Shown here piece by piece: positions 33,731 to 42,076 of a DNA stretch of 64,000 bases. A model generated the notes under the pieces. The model was given only the letters and a program-made list of their open reading frames with translations, had not been told where the DNA came from and searched no databases. Every line of letters starts with the position of its first letter. Position 1 is the stretch's first letter. Position numbers and translations under genes: made by a program. Origin of the DNA: Actinomycetota bacterium (GTDB lineage: Bacteria; Actinomycetota; Geothermincolia; Fen-727; Anoxymicrobiaceae); NCBI GenBank assembly GCA_018831265.1, contig JAHJCO010000019.1, forward strand, positions 1 through 64,000. Direction: 5' to 3'.

Positions 33731-36202
33731 ATGCGCAAAGGCCTGCTGAGGGCGCTCGCGGCCCTGCCGCTGGCGGCACTGGGTGCGGCGGGCTACCTGG
33801 CGCTGCGCCTGAGGGCCTCGCTCCCCGGGAACTCGGGCTCACTGAAGCTCGGGTGCCTGGAGGAAGAGGTGGAGGTGCTGTTCGACCGCGCCGGCGCCCC
33901 CCACGTCTACGCCAGTCGCCCCCTGGACGCCTACCGGACCCTCGGCTACCTGATGGCCCAGGACCGCATGGTCCAGATGTTCACCATGCTGCGCGTCGCC
34001 CAGGGCAGGCTGGCGGAGCTGGTGGGCAGCATGGGCGCCGAAGTGGACCGGTTCCTGCGGACCGTGGGCCTCGCCAGGGCGGGGGGCGAGTTCGCCGCCA
34101 ACCTGGACGACGAATCGCGTGCATGCCTTGACGCCTTCTGCGAGGGCATCAACGAGTACCTGGCGCGCCCCGGCCGCAAACTGCCTTTCGAGCTCATGTT
34201 CCTGGGGGGCCGGCCGGAGCCCTGGCGCGCGGAGGACTGCCTGTCCCTGGGGCTCTTCATGACCTGGCTGCTGGACTCGTTCTGGCTCGCCGACCTGGTC
34301 CGGGAGAGGCTGATACGCAGCCTCGGACATGACAGGGCCATGGAGATCCTTCCGGAGACGGCCCCTTACAACAACCCGCCGGTGAAGAGGGGAGGAAGGC
34401 CCGCGCGGTTCGAGACGCTGGATCCCCTCGAGGAGATCGACTGGGACTTCGAGAGTGGACCCGCCGGGGCCCCGTGGCTGCGGACCGTGGAGCCGGCCGT
34501 CTTCGGCTCCAACAACTGGGCGCTCTCCGCCAAGCGGACCACGACGGGTAAACCGATCCTGGCCGCCGATCCGCACATCCAGCACAACGCCCCGGGGATG
34601 CTCTACATGTTCCACCTGGTGACGCCGGACCTCGATATCACAGGTGCCGGCTTCCCTGGCCTGCCGGTGGTGGTGTACGGGCACAACGGGTACTGCGGGT
34701 GGGCGGCGACCAGCCTCTGCCCGGACACCCAGGACCTCTACGTTGAGACGTTCGAGTCCAACGAGTCCGACCGCTGCCTCTACGACGGGGAATGGGAGCA
34801 GCCCCGCGTCATCGAGGAGCGGGTAAAGGTGCGATTCGGCCGGACGCGCTCAATCCGCGTCGTCGTCACCCGGCACGGGCCGGTCATCAAGCGCAAGGGG
34901 AACAGGGGCCTGAGCCTTCGCTGGGTCAGCCACGACGTCACCCTGGACTCCCTGTCGGCGTTTCTCCGTCAGAACGCCGCGGGCTCCTGGGAGGAGTTCT
35001 CCGGGGCAATGGAGAACTTCGTGGGCCCCGCGATGAACCAGGTCTACGCCGACGTCGACGGGAACATCGGGTATTTGGCCGCCACAAAGATCCCCCAGAG
35101 GAAGAGGGGCGACGGGACCATCCCCTACGACGGCAGCGACCCGGAGAACGAGTGGGACGGGTATGTGCCCTTCGACCGGATGCCCCGTTGCCTCAACCCG
35201 CGGGAGGGATTCATAGTCACCGCGAACTCGAAGGTGGTCTCGGAGGCCTACCCGGTCCTGATCACCAGGGCCTGGGAGGCGCCGTACCGGAACGGGCGGA
35301 TAGGTGAGCTGCTGCGGTCACGGCCGAGGTGGGCCCCGGAGGAGATGGGACTGGTGCACGGTGACGCGTTCACCTTCCCCGGCAGGAGGTTCGCCGAGGC
35401 GGCTGTGGCGGCCGCGCGCACACCGGCCGGGGAATCGCTCTCCCCGGCGGCGCGGGAGGCCGTCGAGGAGCTGTCCTCCTGGGACCACCAGGCAAGGGCG
35501 GACTCTCCTGCGATGACCATCTACTTCTACTCGTGGGAGCGGCTCCGCGAGATGCTGCTGCGCCACCGCCTTGGGAGCACCCTGTTCGCCGAGTACACAA
35601 CCGGCTGGAGCACGGTCAACCTGGCCCTCGAGAACCTGCTCGAGTCGAGGGACCCGTACTGGCTGCCCTCCGGTTGCGACTCCTACGAGCACCTGGTGCT
35701 CGACGCCCTGGAGGAGGGGGTAGCAGCCGTCGCCGGCGTGTTCGGCACGGAGGACCGGTCCGCCTGGAAGTGGGGCAGGGTGCACTACCTGACGTGCCGG
35801 AGCCTCCTCGGGCTCTTCTGGCCGCTGGACAGGATATTCAACGTGGGCCCGGTTCCCCGAGACGGAGAAGGCGACACGGTCAACGCCTCGCCGCCGGCGA
35901 GCGACTGCCTCGCGCAGCTCGTTTCGAGGGGCGCGATGGGGGGCTGTGCGGATATGGCCGTGCTTCCCGACTGCCGCAGCCACGCCGCCTGCGCGGGGCC
36001 TGTGCTGCGGATGGTGCTGGACTTCAGCAACCTCGACAACTCGCGAATGGTCCTGGACGTCGGGCAGTCCGGCCATCGTCTGAGCCCCCACTACAAGGAC
36101 CACTTCCCGATATGGTGCCGCGTGGAGTACATGCCCCTGCCTTACACCAGGGGGGCCGTGGAGGCGCAGACGGCAGGCACACTCAGGCTTCTGCCTCGCT
36201 GA
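33731..36202 (+). CDS. Penicillin acylase family protein (Ntn hydrolase)
   Basis: 823 residues. N-terminal hydrophobic segment (ALAALPLAALGAAGYLAL) as signal or anchor, then the alpha-chain region (VLFDRAGAPHVYA; GYLMAQDRMVQM). A linker is followed by the autocleavage site FGSNNWALS, where Ser260 would become the N-terminal nucleophile. AADPHIQHNAPG and the distal beta-chain NGRIGELLRSRPRW support the family. Acts outside the membrane on acyl amides such as acyl-homoserine lactones or beta-lactams; substrate unknown. Stands alone between repeats. Confidence 0.88.
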   Translation: MRKGLLRALAALPLAALGAAGYLALRLRASLPGNSGSLKLGCLEEEVEVLFDRAGAPHVYASRPLDAYRTLGYLMAQDRMVQMFTMLRVAQGRLAELVGSMGAEVDRFLRTVGLARAGGEFAANLDDESRACLDAFCEGINEYLARPGRKLPFELMFLGGRPEPWRAEDCLSLGLFMTWLLDSFWLADLVRERLIRSLGHDRAMEILPETAPYNNPPVKRGGRPARFETLDPLEEIDWDFESGPAGAPWLRTVEPAVFGSNNWALSAKRTTTGKPILAADPHIQHNAPGMLYMFHLVTPDLDITGAGFPGLPVVVYGHNGYCGWAATSLCPDTQDLYVETFESNESDRCLYDGEWEQPRVIEERVKVRFGRTRSIRVVVTRHGPVIKRKGNRGLSLRWVSHDVTLDSLSAFLRQNAAGSWEEFSGAMENFVGPAMNQVYADVDGNIGYLAATKIPQRKRGDGTIPYDGSDPENEWDGYVPFDRMPRCLNPREGFIVTANSKVVSEAYPVLITRAWEAPYRNGRIGELLRSRPRWAPEEMGLVHGDAFTFPGRRFAEAAVAAARTPAGESLSPAAREAVEELSSWDHQARADSPAMTIYFYSWERLREMLLRHRLGSTLFAEYTTGWSTVNLALENLLESRDPYWLPSGCDSYEHLVLDALEEGVAAVAGVFGTEDRSAWKWGRVHYLTCRSLLGLFWPLDRIFNVGPVPRDGEGDTVNASPPASDCLAQLVSRGAMGGCADMAVLPDCRSHAACAGPVLRMVLDFSNLDNSRMVLDVGQSGHRLSPHYKDHFPIWCRVEYMPLPYTRGAVEAQTAGTLRLLPR

Positions 36203-36302
36203 ACGTGCCCCCGACGGCACGTAAGGGAAACCACGCTCGCACCGTGAATAACTATGTATAGGGCACCTGTAAGTTCTATCCCCATGGCGAAACAGGCGGA
36301 AG

Positions 36303-37856
36303 ATGTTCAGGAGACGCAGGCGTTCAGAAGAAGAGGAAGAGCGGGGGGCGAGGCCGCCCGAGCTGGCCGGCCGGCAGGTCTACCCCCCACAGCAGTACGC
36401 GCCTGAACAGGTGGTCCAACCGGCGGTGCCGGTGGTGCAACCAACCGGCGCCCCGACGTCGGAACCGGTCACCGCAGCGCCGCACGAAGAGCAGCCTTCC
36501 GCGCCCCCGCAGGCGGTACCCGTGCCCCCGGTCATTGTGGAGGGCGGCCCCCCCGTGCCGGAGGAGCCACCCACGATCGGCGCCCTGCCGGAGGAGGCCC
36601 CACCGGGCCCGGTCCCCGAGGCCGGGTTGCCGCAGACGATGGTACCACCCCAGTACCCGCAGATGATGTACCCGCCCCCGGTGTTCTACCCGCCGTTCAT
36701 GATGCCCGGCTACATGATGGGCTACCCGGAGGTGATGGGTTATCCGGCCCCCGGCGATACGGGGCAGATTCCTGTCGCCCCTCCGACGGGTGCTATGCAG
36801 CCGACGGGTGCGGTCCCGCAGGGTGGAGGTATTCCCCCCGTCGGAGTGGTTCCCTTGCAGGGCCCCATGCCGGTTCCCGCGCCGTTCCCTGTGCCCACGG
36901 TGCCCCCGCCGCTGTCACCGGTGCTGCAGCCGGGCCTCGAGGACTCGGACTTCGAGGGGCTGACCCGCGAGGAGCCGTCCCACTGGCGCGACGACTTCAA
37001 GTGGGTGTTCGGCTTCATCACGGCGACGCTCATACTGCTGACCCTCACCGCCGCGGGGTTCTACCGCGCCACCGGACCGGGCGCCGCGAGGCGGATACTG
37101 CAGCCGGTCCTCTCCGGCGCAACGCAGATTACGGAGTACGTCGAGGAGAACTACCAGGACCTGCGCTCCAAGGCCCGTCGCAACAGGAACGCCAACATCA
37201 TCATCCCCGACATCGGGATCGAGGTCTCGATAAGCGCGAGCGATATCACCGAGTCGTCCACCTCGCAGGACCTGGCGGACCGCGTGATCATAGAGGTCGA
37301 ACGGAAGCTCTATGGCTCGGGCTACACGTCCGATATCCCCATGAAGGACGCGCGCGGTGTGGGAGAGGAGCGGGCCAAGGCGACCGACGCGACGCTGCTC
37401 ACCATGGTCAACAGGAACACGCACGGCGCGATGCTGTGGGTGATGATCGTGGTGGGGGTCCTGGCGCTGGTTTTCGCGGTCATCTTCGTGCTCTTCTGCA
37501 GGGGATGGGGCAGGCTGACGGGGCTGGGCCTGGCGATCATCGCCGGTTCGCTGCCGGGCGCCCTGCTGGTCCGGGCGGCAAACGAGTTCGTGTGGACAGC
37601 GCGTGGCTCGGGCGTGCCCTACAGGGCCGCGATGTCGAGTGCGCTGCACACCGGCGGCTCGCTCATGCTGCCTTACTACGACATAGCGCTGGGGGTGGGC
37701 GCGCTGGTGCTGCTGGCAGGTGTGATCGGCTCGCTGGTGGCACGGCGCACCCGCCAGAGGGTCCCGCCGTTCATGGACCTGTCGCGCTCGGAGGCCCTGG
37801 TCGAGGAGGACCTGATGATCGAGGCCGGCCCGAAGACGGACATCTTCTCAGGCTAA
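36303..37856 (+). CDS. Proline-rich membrane protein
   Basis: 517 residues. The basic start (MFRRRRRSEEEEERG) is followed by about 200 residues of Pro/Met/Tyr-rich low-complexity sequence (PQYPQMMYPPPVFYPPFMMP). Helix 1 (VFGFITATLILLTLTAAGFY) is near residue 238, then a 100-residue outer region, then three further helices between about 375 and 485. The low-complexity part resembles the protein at the start of the window. No enzymatic motif; possible scaffold or cell-envelope role. Confidence 0.78.
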   Translation: MFRRRRRSEEEEERGARPPELAGRQVYPPQQYAPEQVVQPAVPVVQPTGAPTSEPVTAAPHEEQPSAPPQAVPVPPVIVEGGPPVPEEPPTIGALPEEAPPGPVPEAGLPQTMVPPQYPQMMYPPPVFYPPFMMPGYMMGYPEVMGYPAPGDTGQIPVAPPTGAMQPTGAVPQGGGIPPVGVVPLQGPMPVPAPFPVPTVPPPLSPVLQPGLEDSDFEGLTREEPSHWRDDFKWVFGFITATLILLTLTAAGFYRATGPGAARRILQPVLSGATQITEYVEENYQDLRSKARRNRNANIIIPDIGIEVSISASDITESSTSQDLADRVIIEVERKLYGSGYTSDIPMKDARGVGEERAKATDATLLTMVNRNTHGAMLWVMIVVGVLALVFAVIFVLFCRGWGRLTGLGLAIIAGSLPGALLVRAANEFVWTARGSGVPYRAAMSSALHTGGSLMLPYYDIALGVGALVLLAGVIGSLVARRTRQRVPPFMDLSRSEALVEEDLMIEAGPKTDIFSG

Positions 37857-38138
37857 AACGAATAACCAATGGGGTCAGGCTCAATTCAATGTCAGCTTCA
37901 AGTCCACCCGACTTGTGTGGTGTGACTTGAATTGTGCCTGACCCCAAGCCTAGTCACTTGGTGATTGCTCGAGAAAAGCATTCAATTACAGGCCACTCAA
38001 CCAGTCACATCGTGACCCTGTATGTAGGTCGAGCAAGAGCAGGGCAGCGGGGTGCGGCCCGAGATGAACGTCAATACGACCTGGCTGTGACTTGAATTGT
38101 GCCTGACCCCTGGTTTAGTCGCTTTGTGGCTGAGCAAG
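37857..38138. other. Intergenic region with a duplicated REP unit
   Basis: No credible gene. A full REP-like element (37871-37945) plus a second partial copy with flanking sequence (38086-38130) account for most of it. Confidence 0.7.
37871..37945. repeat. REP-like inverted repeat, GGGGTCAGGC type
   Basis: GGGGTCAGGCTCAATTCAA at one end and TTGAATTGTGCCTGACCCC at the other, 75 bp. The right end and its flank (to about 37980) recur at 38086-38140. Confidence 0.8.
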
Positions 38139-38140
38139 AT
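38086..38140. repeat. Second copy of the REP right half plus flank
   Basis: TGTGACTTGAATTGTGCCTG ACCCC followed by TAGTCGCTTTGTGGCTGAGC, parallel to TAGTCACTTGGTGATTGCTC after the first copy. Confidence 0.7.
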
Positions 38141-38175
38141 CAAAAGAAGAACCCGCGGCTGCGAATAGCCGCGGG
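38139..38175 (-). terminator. Intrinsic terminator of the phasin-like operon
   Basis: Minus-strand stem CCCGCGGCT / AGCCGCGGG (38152-38175) followed by TTCTTCTTTTG; 26 bases beyond the last stop. Confidence 0.8.
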
Positions 38176-38200
38176 TCGGTTCTCGAAGCAGTAGAACGCT

Positions 38201-38635
38201 TCAGGCTTTCTTGGCCGCCTTCTTCTTGGCGGGCTTCTTGGCCGCCTTCTTCTTCTTGGCGGGCTTCCGGCCGGCCTTCTTCCTGGCGGCCTTCTTGGCG
38301 GGCTTGCCGCCGCCCAGCTTCTTCTCAAGGGCGCCGAGCCTGTCCTCGACGGCCTTGATATCGGACTTGGTCACGATGCCGAGCTGGTCCAGGGTGTCCT
38401 TGATGACCTTGCTGATGGCATCTACCAGTTCCTCGCTCTCCTTCTTACCCTTCTTTACGAGCTCCTGGATGGTCGCCTCGATCTTCTTGTCCTGGGCACT
38501 CGCCTTGGCCTTGGCCTTGCCGCCCTCGGCAAGGTCCTTGCCCTTGACGATCATGTCGTCCACGGACTTGATCGAGTCGTCCCTAACTGAAGCCAGTGCC
38601 CCGAGCAAGAGATAGGGCAGGTCGTTGAGTTCCAT
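38201..38635 (-). CDS. Phasin-like protein with Lys/Ala-rich histone-like tail
   Basis: 144 residues; start at 38635 chosen for GAGGT five bases upstream. The N-terminal amphipathic stretch (LNDLPYLLLGALASVRDDSI) and long helices (KKIEATIQELVKKGKKESEEL; VVTKSDIKAVEDRLGALEKKL) resemble polyhydroxyalkanoate granule-associated regulators. The C-terminal 35 residues are KKAARKKAGRKPAKKK-type repeats, as in PhaF/histone-H1-like tails that bind DNA. Second gene of a two-gene operon with a paralogue. PHA genes are not in the window. Confidence 0.75.
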   Translation of the reverse strand: MELNDLPYLLLGALASVRDDSIKSVDDMIVKGKDLAEGGKAKAKASAQDKKIEATIQELVKKGKKESEELVDAISKVIKDTLDQLGIVTKSDIKAVEDRLGALEKKLGGGKPAKKAARKKAGRKPAKKKKAAKKPAKKKAAKKA

Positions 38636-38669
38636 ATCATACCTCACATTGTCGAGCGGCATTTCGCCG

Positions 38670-38978
38670 CTACTTGATCTTCCTCTCGATGCTGTTGAGC
38701 TTCTTCTCGAGATTCCTGATGTCGTTCTTCGTGATAGCGCCCATGTTATCGAGAATGCGGGTGACCTCCTTGCCGATCGCGTTCAGGAGATCCTCACGCT
38801 GCTTCTGCCCCTTGTCAACGAGGTCGCGAACCGCCTTATCGGCCTGAGCAATTCCCTTGGCGCCCTTCCCCGATCCGGACTTGCCTTTCTCAACCAGCTC
38901 GTCCACGGTCTTCTTCGTCTCTTCCCTGATGGTGCTCATGGCACCCAGGAGGAGATAGGGAACGTCCTTTGGCTCCAA
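38670..38978 (-). CDS. Phasin-like helical protein (paralogue)
   Basis: 102 residues from a TTG at 38978, with GGAAGGGGGTG upstream. DVPYLLLGAMSTIREETKKT and the C-terminal ITKNDIRNLEKKLNSIERKI align with the downstream protein, but the basic tail is missing. Both belong to the small helical family of PHA-synthesis-regulator/phasin type. A consensus promoter lies upstream. Confidence 0.72.
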   Translation of the reverse strand: MEPKDVPYLLLGAMSTIREETKKTVDELVEKGKSGSGKGAKGIAQADKAVRDLVDKGQKQREDLLNAIGKEVTRILDNMGAITKNDIRNLEKKLNSIERKIK

Positions 38979-39046
38979 GATACTTACACCCCCTTCCAGC
39001 TCCTACGCGTGCAACAACCGTCCACTGCAAAATGAGAAGTAGTCCA

Positions 39047-39074
39047 ATTATAAGCGCATCGAATTCATTGTCAA
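39047..39074 (-). promoter_or_regulatory. Consensus sigma-70-type promoter
   Basis: Minus strand: TTGACA (39069-39074), 16-base spacer, TATAAT (39047-39052), about 70 bases before the TTG start at 38978. Both boxes match consensus exactly. Confidence 0.75.
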
Positions 39075-39197
39075 ACGCGTGACGGTCGCGTTGCTTCGAG
39101 CCCGCGAGGGACTCCCTCTCGCCCGCCCCTATGACGCCTGGAGCGGGCACCGGGGTACGCGGCGGCGTGATAATATAGACACCCGGAGGATGATAGA

Positions 39198-40022
39198 GTG
39201 GAACAGGGCCTCGCCGAGAAGTACTATCAGCTAAAACAATCCCTTGCGGAGATGGGCACCGCGCTGGTCGCCTACTCGGGCGGCGTCGACAGTACCCTGC
39301 TGCTCGCGGTGGGCAGGGAGGCGCTCGGTGACAATGTCCTCGCCGTGACGGTCCACTCGCCGCTTCACCCCCAGGAAATGCTCGAGAACGCCAAGCTGAT
39401 GGCTTCGCGGATCCGCGCCGAGCAGATCATCATCAACGAGGACGAGCTGTCCGACGAGGGCTTCGTATCGAACCCGCCGGGCCGCTGCTACGCCTGCAAG
39501 CACACCCGCTTCGGCAAGATGCTCGAGATTGCAAACCGGGAGGGCATCAGCGAGGTCCTCGAGGGCAGCCAGGCCGATGACGTGGGGGACTATCGCCCCG
39601 GGCTCGACGCGGCGCGCGAGCTGGGCGTGCGCAGCCCCCTGCTGGAGGCGGAGCTCTACAAGTTCGAGATACGGGCGCTGTCGCGCGAGATGGGTCTCGC
39701 CACCTGGAACATGCCGGCCGGCACCTGCCTGGCGACCCGCATCCCCTATGGCGAGAGGGTGACCCGTGAGAAGCTGGCCGTGGTGGAGGCGGGAGAGCGC
39801 TACCTCACCGAGCTGGGCTTCAAACAGGTGAGGGTCCGCTACGTCGAGCCGGCCGTCGCCCGCATCGAGGTGGGCTCCAACCTCACAGAGCGCCTGGCGG
39901 AGGAGGGTACCCGGGACCGGGTCGTCGCCAGGATGCACGACCTCGGTTTCATATACGTGACGCTCGACATGCAGGGTTATCGCACCGGGGCCCTCAACGA
40001 GGCGCTCGAGCCCGGCGACTAG
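39198..40022 (+). CDS. larE: ATP-dependent sacrificial sulfur transferase LarE
   Basis: 274 residues; GTG start with GGAGG upstream. The PP-loop ATPase motif AYSGGVDSTLL lies at about residues 25-35, the Cys pair in GRCYACKH, and PAGTCLATRIPYGE carries the Cys expected to donate sulfur. LarE inserts sulfur into the pyridinium biscarboxylate precursor of the nickel-pincer nucleotide (NPN) cofactor. It is followed by larB and larC, so the complete maturation set is present in order E-B-C. Confidence 0.9.
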   Translation: MEQGLAEKYYQLKQSLAEMGTALVAYSGGVDSTLLLAVGREALGDNVLAVTVHSPLHPQEMLENAKLMASRIRAEQIIINEDELSDEGFVSNPPGRCYACKHTRFGKMLEIANREGISEVLEGSQADDVGDYRPGLDAARELGVRSPLLEAELYKFEIRALSREMGLATWNMPAGTCLATRIPYGERVTREKLAVVEAGERYLTELGFKQVRVRYVEPAVARIEVGSNLTERLAEEGTRDRVVARMHDLGFIYVTLDMQGYRTGALNEALEPGD

Positions 40023-40034
40023 GTCACGGTTCTC

Positions 40035-40808
40035 ATGGGCTACGAGGAAGAGCTCAAGCGGCTGCTGGAGCAGGTCCGCTCGGGGGAGGTGAACTCGGCC
40101 GAGGCGCTGGAGCGGCTGCGCTCCCTGCCGTTCACCGACCTGGGGTTCGCCAAGGTGGACCACCACCGGGAGCTTCGCCAGGGATTCGCCGAGGTGGTGT
40201 TCTGCGAGCGCAAGACCGACGAGCAGGTGCGCGCCATCACGGCCGCCCTGCTCGAGAAGAACCACGGCAACATACTCCTGACGAGGGCGAGCCCGGAGTC
40301 GTTCGAGCTGGTCCGCGGGCTTGACGAGCGTGCCCGGTATCATCCGGAAGCCGGGGCGATCACCATCGAGAGGGAGCCGGCCGAGCCGTACGGCCTGGTG
40401 TCGGTGGTCTCCGCGGGCACGGCCGACCAGCCCGTGGCGGAGGAGGCGCGGATCACCGCCTCGATAATGGGCAGCCGCGTCGATACCTTCTACGACGTCG
40501 GCGTTGCCGGCGCGCACAGGCTCTTCGCCTACCGCGAGGCGTTCGAGGCCTCGAGCGCGATAGTGGTGGTGGCGGGCATGGAGGGGGCCCTGGCCAGCCT
40601 GGTGGGCGGCATGGTCTCCTGCCCGGTCGTGGCGGTTCCCACCAGCGTGGGCTACGGCGCGAGCTTCGGCGGCCTGGCCGCTCTCCTGGCCATGATGAAC
40701 AGTTGTGCGGCCGGGGTCAGCGTGGTCAACATAGACAACGGTTTCGGGGCCGGCTACCTGGCCGGCCTGATAAACAGGATGGTTAGCGGGAAGGACGGGC
40801 CGGGATGA
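40035..40808 (+). CDS. larB: Nickel-pincer cofactor biosynthesis protein LarB
   Basis: 257 residues. The C-terminal half has the PurE/AIR-carboxylase-like fold: SVVSAGTADQPVAEEA, DVGVAGAHRL, VVVAGMEGALASLVGGM and PTSVGYGASFGGLAALL. LarB carboxylates and hydrolyses nicotinic acid adenine dinucleotide, the first step of NPN synthesis. Starts 12 bases after larE and overlaps larC by 4 bases, indicating one operon. Confidence 0.92.
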   Translation: MGYEEELKRLLEQVRSGEVNSAEALERLRSLPFTDLGFAKVDHHRELRQGFAEVVFCERKTDEQVRAITAALLEKNHGNILLTRASPESFELVRGLDERARYHPEAGAITIEREPAEPYGLVSVVSAGTADQPVAEEARITASIMGSRVDTFYDVGVAGAHRLFAYREAFEASSAIVVVAGMEGALASLVGGMVSCPVVAVPTSVGYGASFGGLAALLAMMNSCAAGVSVVNIDNGFGAGYLAGLINRMVSGKDGPG

Positions 40809-41995
40809 CCATCGCCTACTTCGACTGCTTCAGCGGCATCAGCGGGGACATGGTCCTGGGGGCAATGGTGGACCTCGGCCTCGATATCGCGGACCTGAGC
40901 GTGGCCCTCTCCAGCCTGGACCTGGAGGAGTTCGACCTCGAGGCCCGGGAGGTCTCCTCATACGGGCTTCGCGCGACCAAGGTGGACGTGATAGTCCCCG
41001 AGGGCGGCGTGCTCGTCCGAACGTTCAGCAACATCCGCGACCTGATAAGCTCCAGCGCGCTGCCGAACAAGGTCAAGTCGACCAGCCTCGAGATATTCAT
41101 GCGCCTGGCGCGCGCGGAGTCGGTGGTGCACGGGAGGCCCATCGACCAGGTCCACTTCCACGAGGTCGGCGCGGTGGACTCCATCGTGGACATAGTCGGG
41201 GCCTCCTACGGGGTCTACCGGCTGGACCTGGCGGAGGTCTTCTGCTCGCCGCTGCCCATGGGCCACGGCATGGTGAAGACTCAGCACGGCTCGCTGCCGG
41301 TACCGGCCCCGGCCGTCCTCGAGATACTGGAGGACACCCCGACGTACGGGCGCGGCATCCCGACCGAGATCGTGACCCCCACCGGCGCGGCTGTGGTGAA
41401 GACGCTGGCGCACTCCTTCGGCAACGCCCCGGCGATGCGCCTCGAGAAGACCGGCTACGGTGCGGGCACCAAGGACCTGGGCGTGCCCAACCTGCTCAGG
41501 GTCGTCACGGGAGAGCCGCTGGACTTCCCGGCGGAGGCGGAGGAACTGGCGAGCGTCGTCTCCACCAACATCGACGACATGAACCCTGAGTTCTATGACT
41601 ACGTGATGGAGAGGCTGTTCGACGCCGGCGCCCAGGACGTGTGGCTGACCCCCATCCAGATGAAGAAGACGCGCCCCGGCACGACCATCAACGTCCTGTG
41701 CGGACCGAAGGACGCCGCGGGCGTGAAGCGTATCCTGATAGAGGAGACCTCCACCTTCGGGCTGCGCACCGCCCACGTCATGAAGAAGGCCATCGACCGC
41801 GAGATGGTCGAGGTCGAGACGCCCTGGGGGATGGTCAGGGTGAAGGTGGGCCGGGAGAGCAACCACGTCACTTCCGTCTCGCCCGAGTTCTCGGACTGCG
41901 CGCGCCTGGCGGGCGAGGCGGGGGTTCCCATCAAGGAGGTCTTCAGGAGGGCACAGATCCTCGCCCAGGAATCACTCGAAAGGGGTCAAACCTGA
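40805..41995 (+). CDS. larC: Nickel-pincer cofactor biosynthesis protein LarC
   Basis: 396 residues. AYFDCFSGISGDMVLGAMVD at the N-terminus, HFHEVGAVDSIVDIVG with the metal-ligand histidines, and STNIDDMNPEFYDYVMERL are typical. LarC inserts nickel into the cofactor. It overlaps larB by 4 bases. The last residues (ERGQT) and the stop codon come from a palindromic repeat (41982-42064), so the natural C-terminus was probably replaced. No larA racemase is in the window; another NPN enzyme may be the user. Confidence 0.92.
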   Translation: MTIAYFDCFSGISGDMVLGAMVDLGLDIADLSVALSSLDLEEFDLEAREVSSYGLRATKVDVIVPEGGVLVRTFSNIRDLISSSALPNKVKSTSLEIFMRLARAESVVHGRPIDQVHFHEVGAVDSIVDIVGASYGVYRLDLAEVFCSPLPMGHGMVKTQHGSLPVPAPAVLEILEDTPTYGRGIPTEIVTPTGAAVVKTLAHSFGNAPAMRLEKTGYGAGTKDLGVPNLLRVVTGEPLDFPAEAEELASVVSTNIDDMNPEFYDYVMERLFDAGAQDVWLTPIQMKKTRPGTTINVLCGPKDAAGVKRILIEETSTFGLRTAHVMKKAIDREMVEVETPWGMVRVKVGRESNHVTSVSPEFSDCARLAGEAGVPIKEVFRRAQILAQESLERGQT

Positions 41996-42064
41996 AATTT
42001 TGCGTTTCTTGCATTTCAGGTTTGACCCCCGATGCAAAGAATGCAAGATTCAAGGTTTGACCCC
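41982..42064. repeat. REP-like inverted repeat, GGGGTCAAACC type
   Basis: GGGGTCAAACCTGAAAT / ATTTCAGGTTTGACCCC (41982-42030) followed by a third arm CAAGGTTTGACCCC ending at 42064. Same family as 6146-6228. The first arm contains the larC stop. Confidence 0.85.
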
Positions 42065-42076
42065 ATTTGGTCCCCA

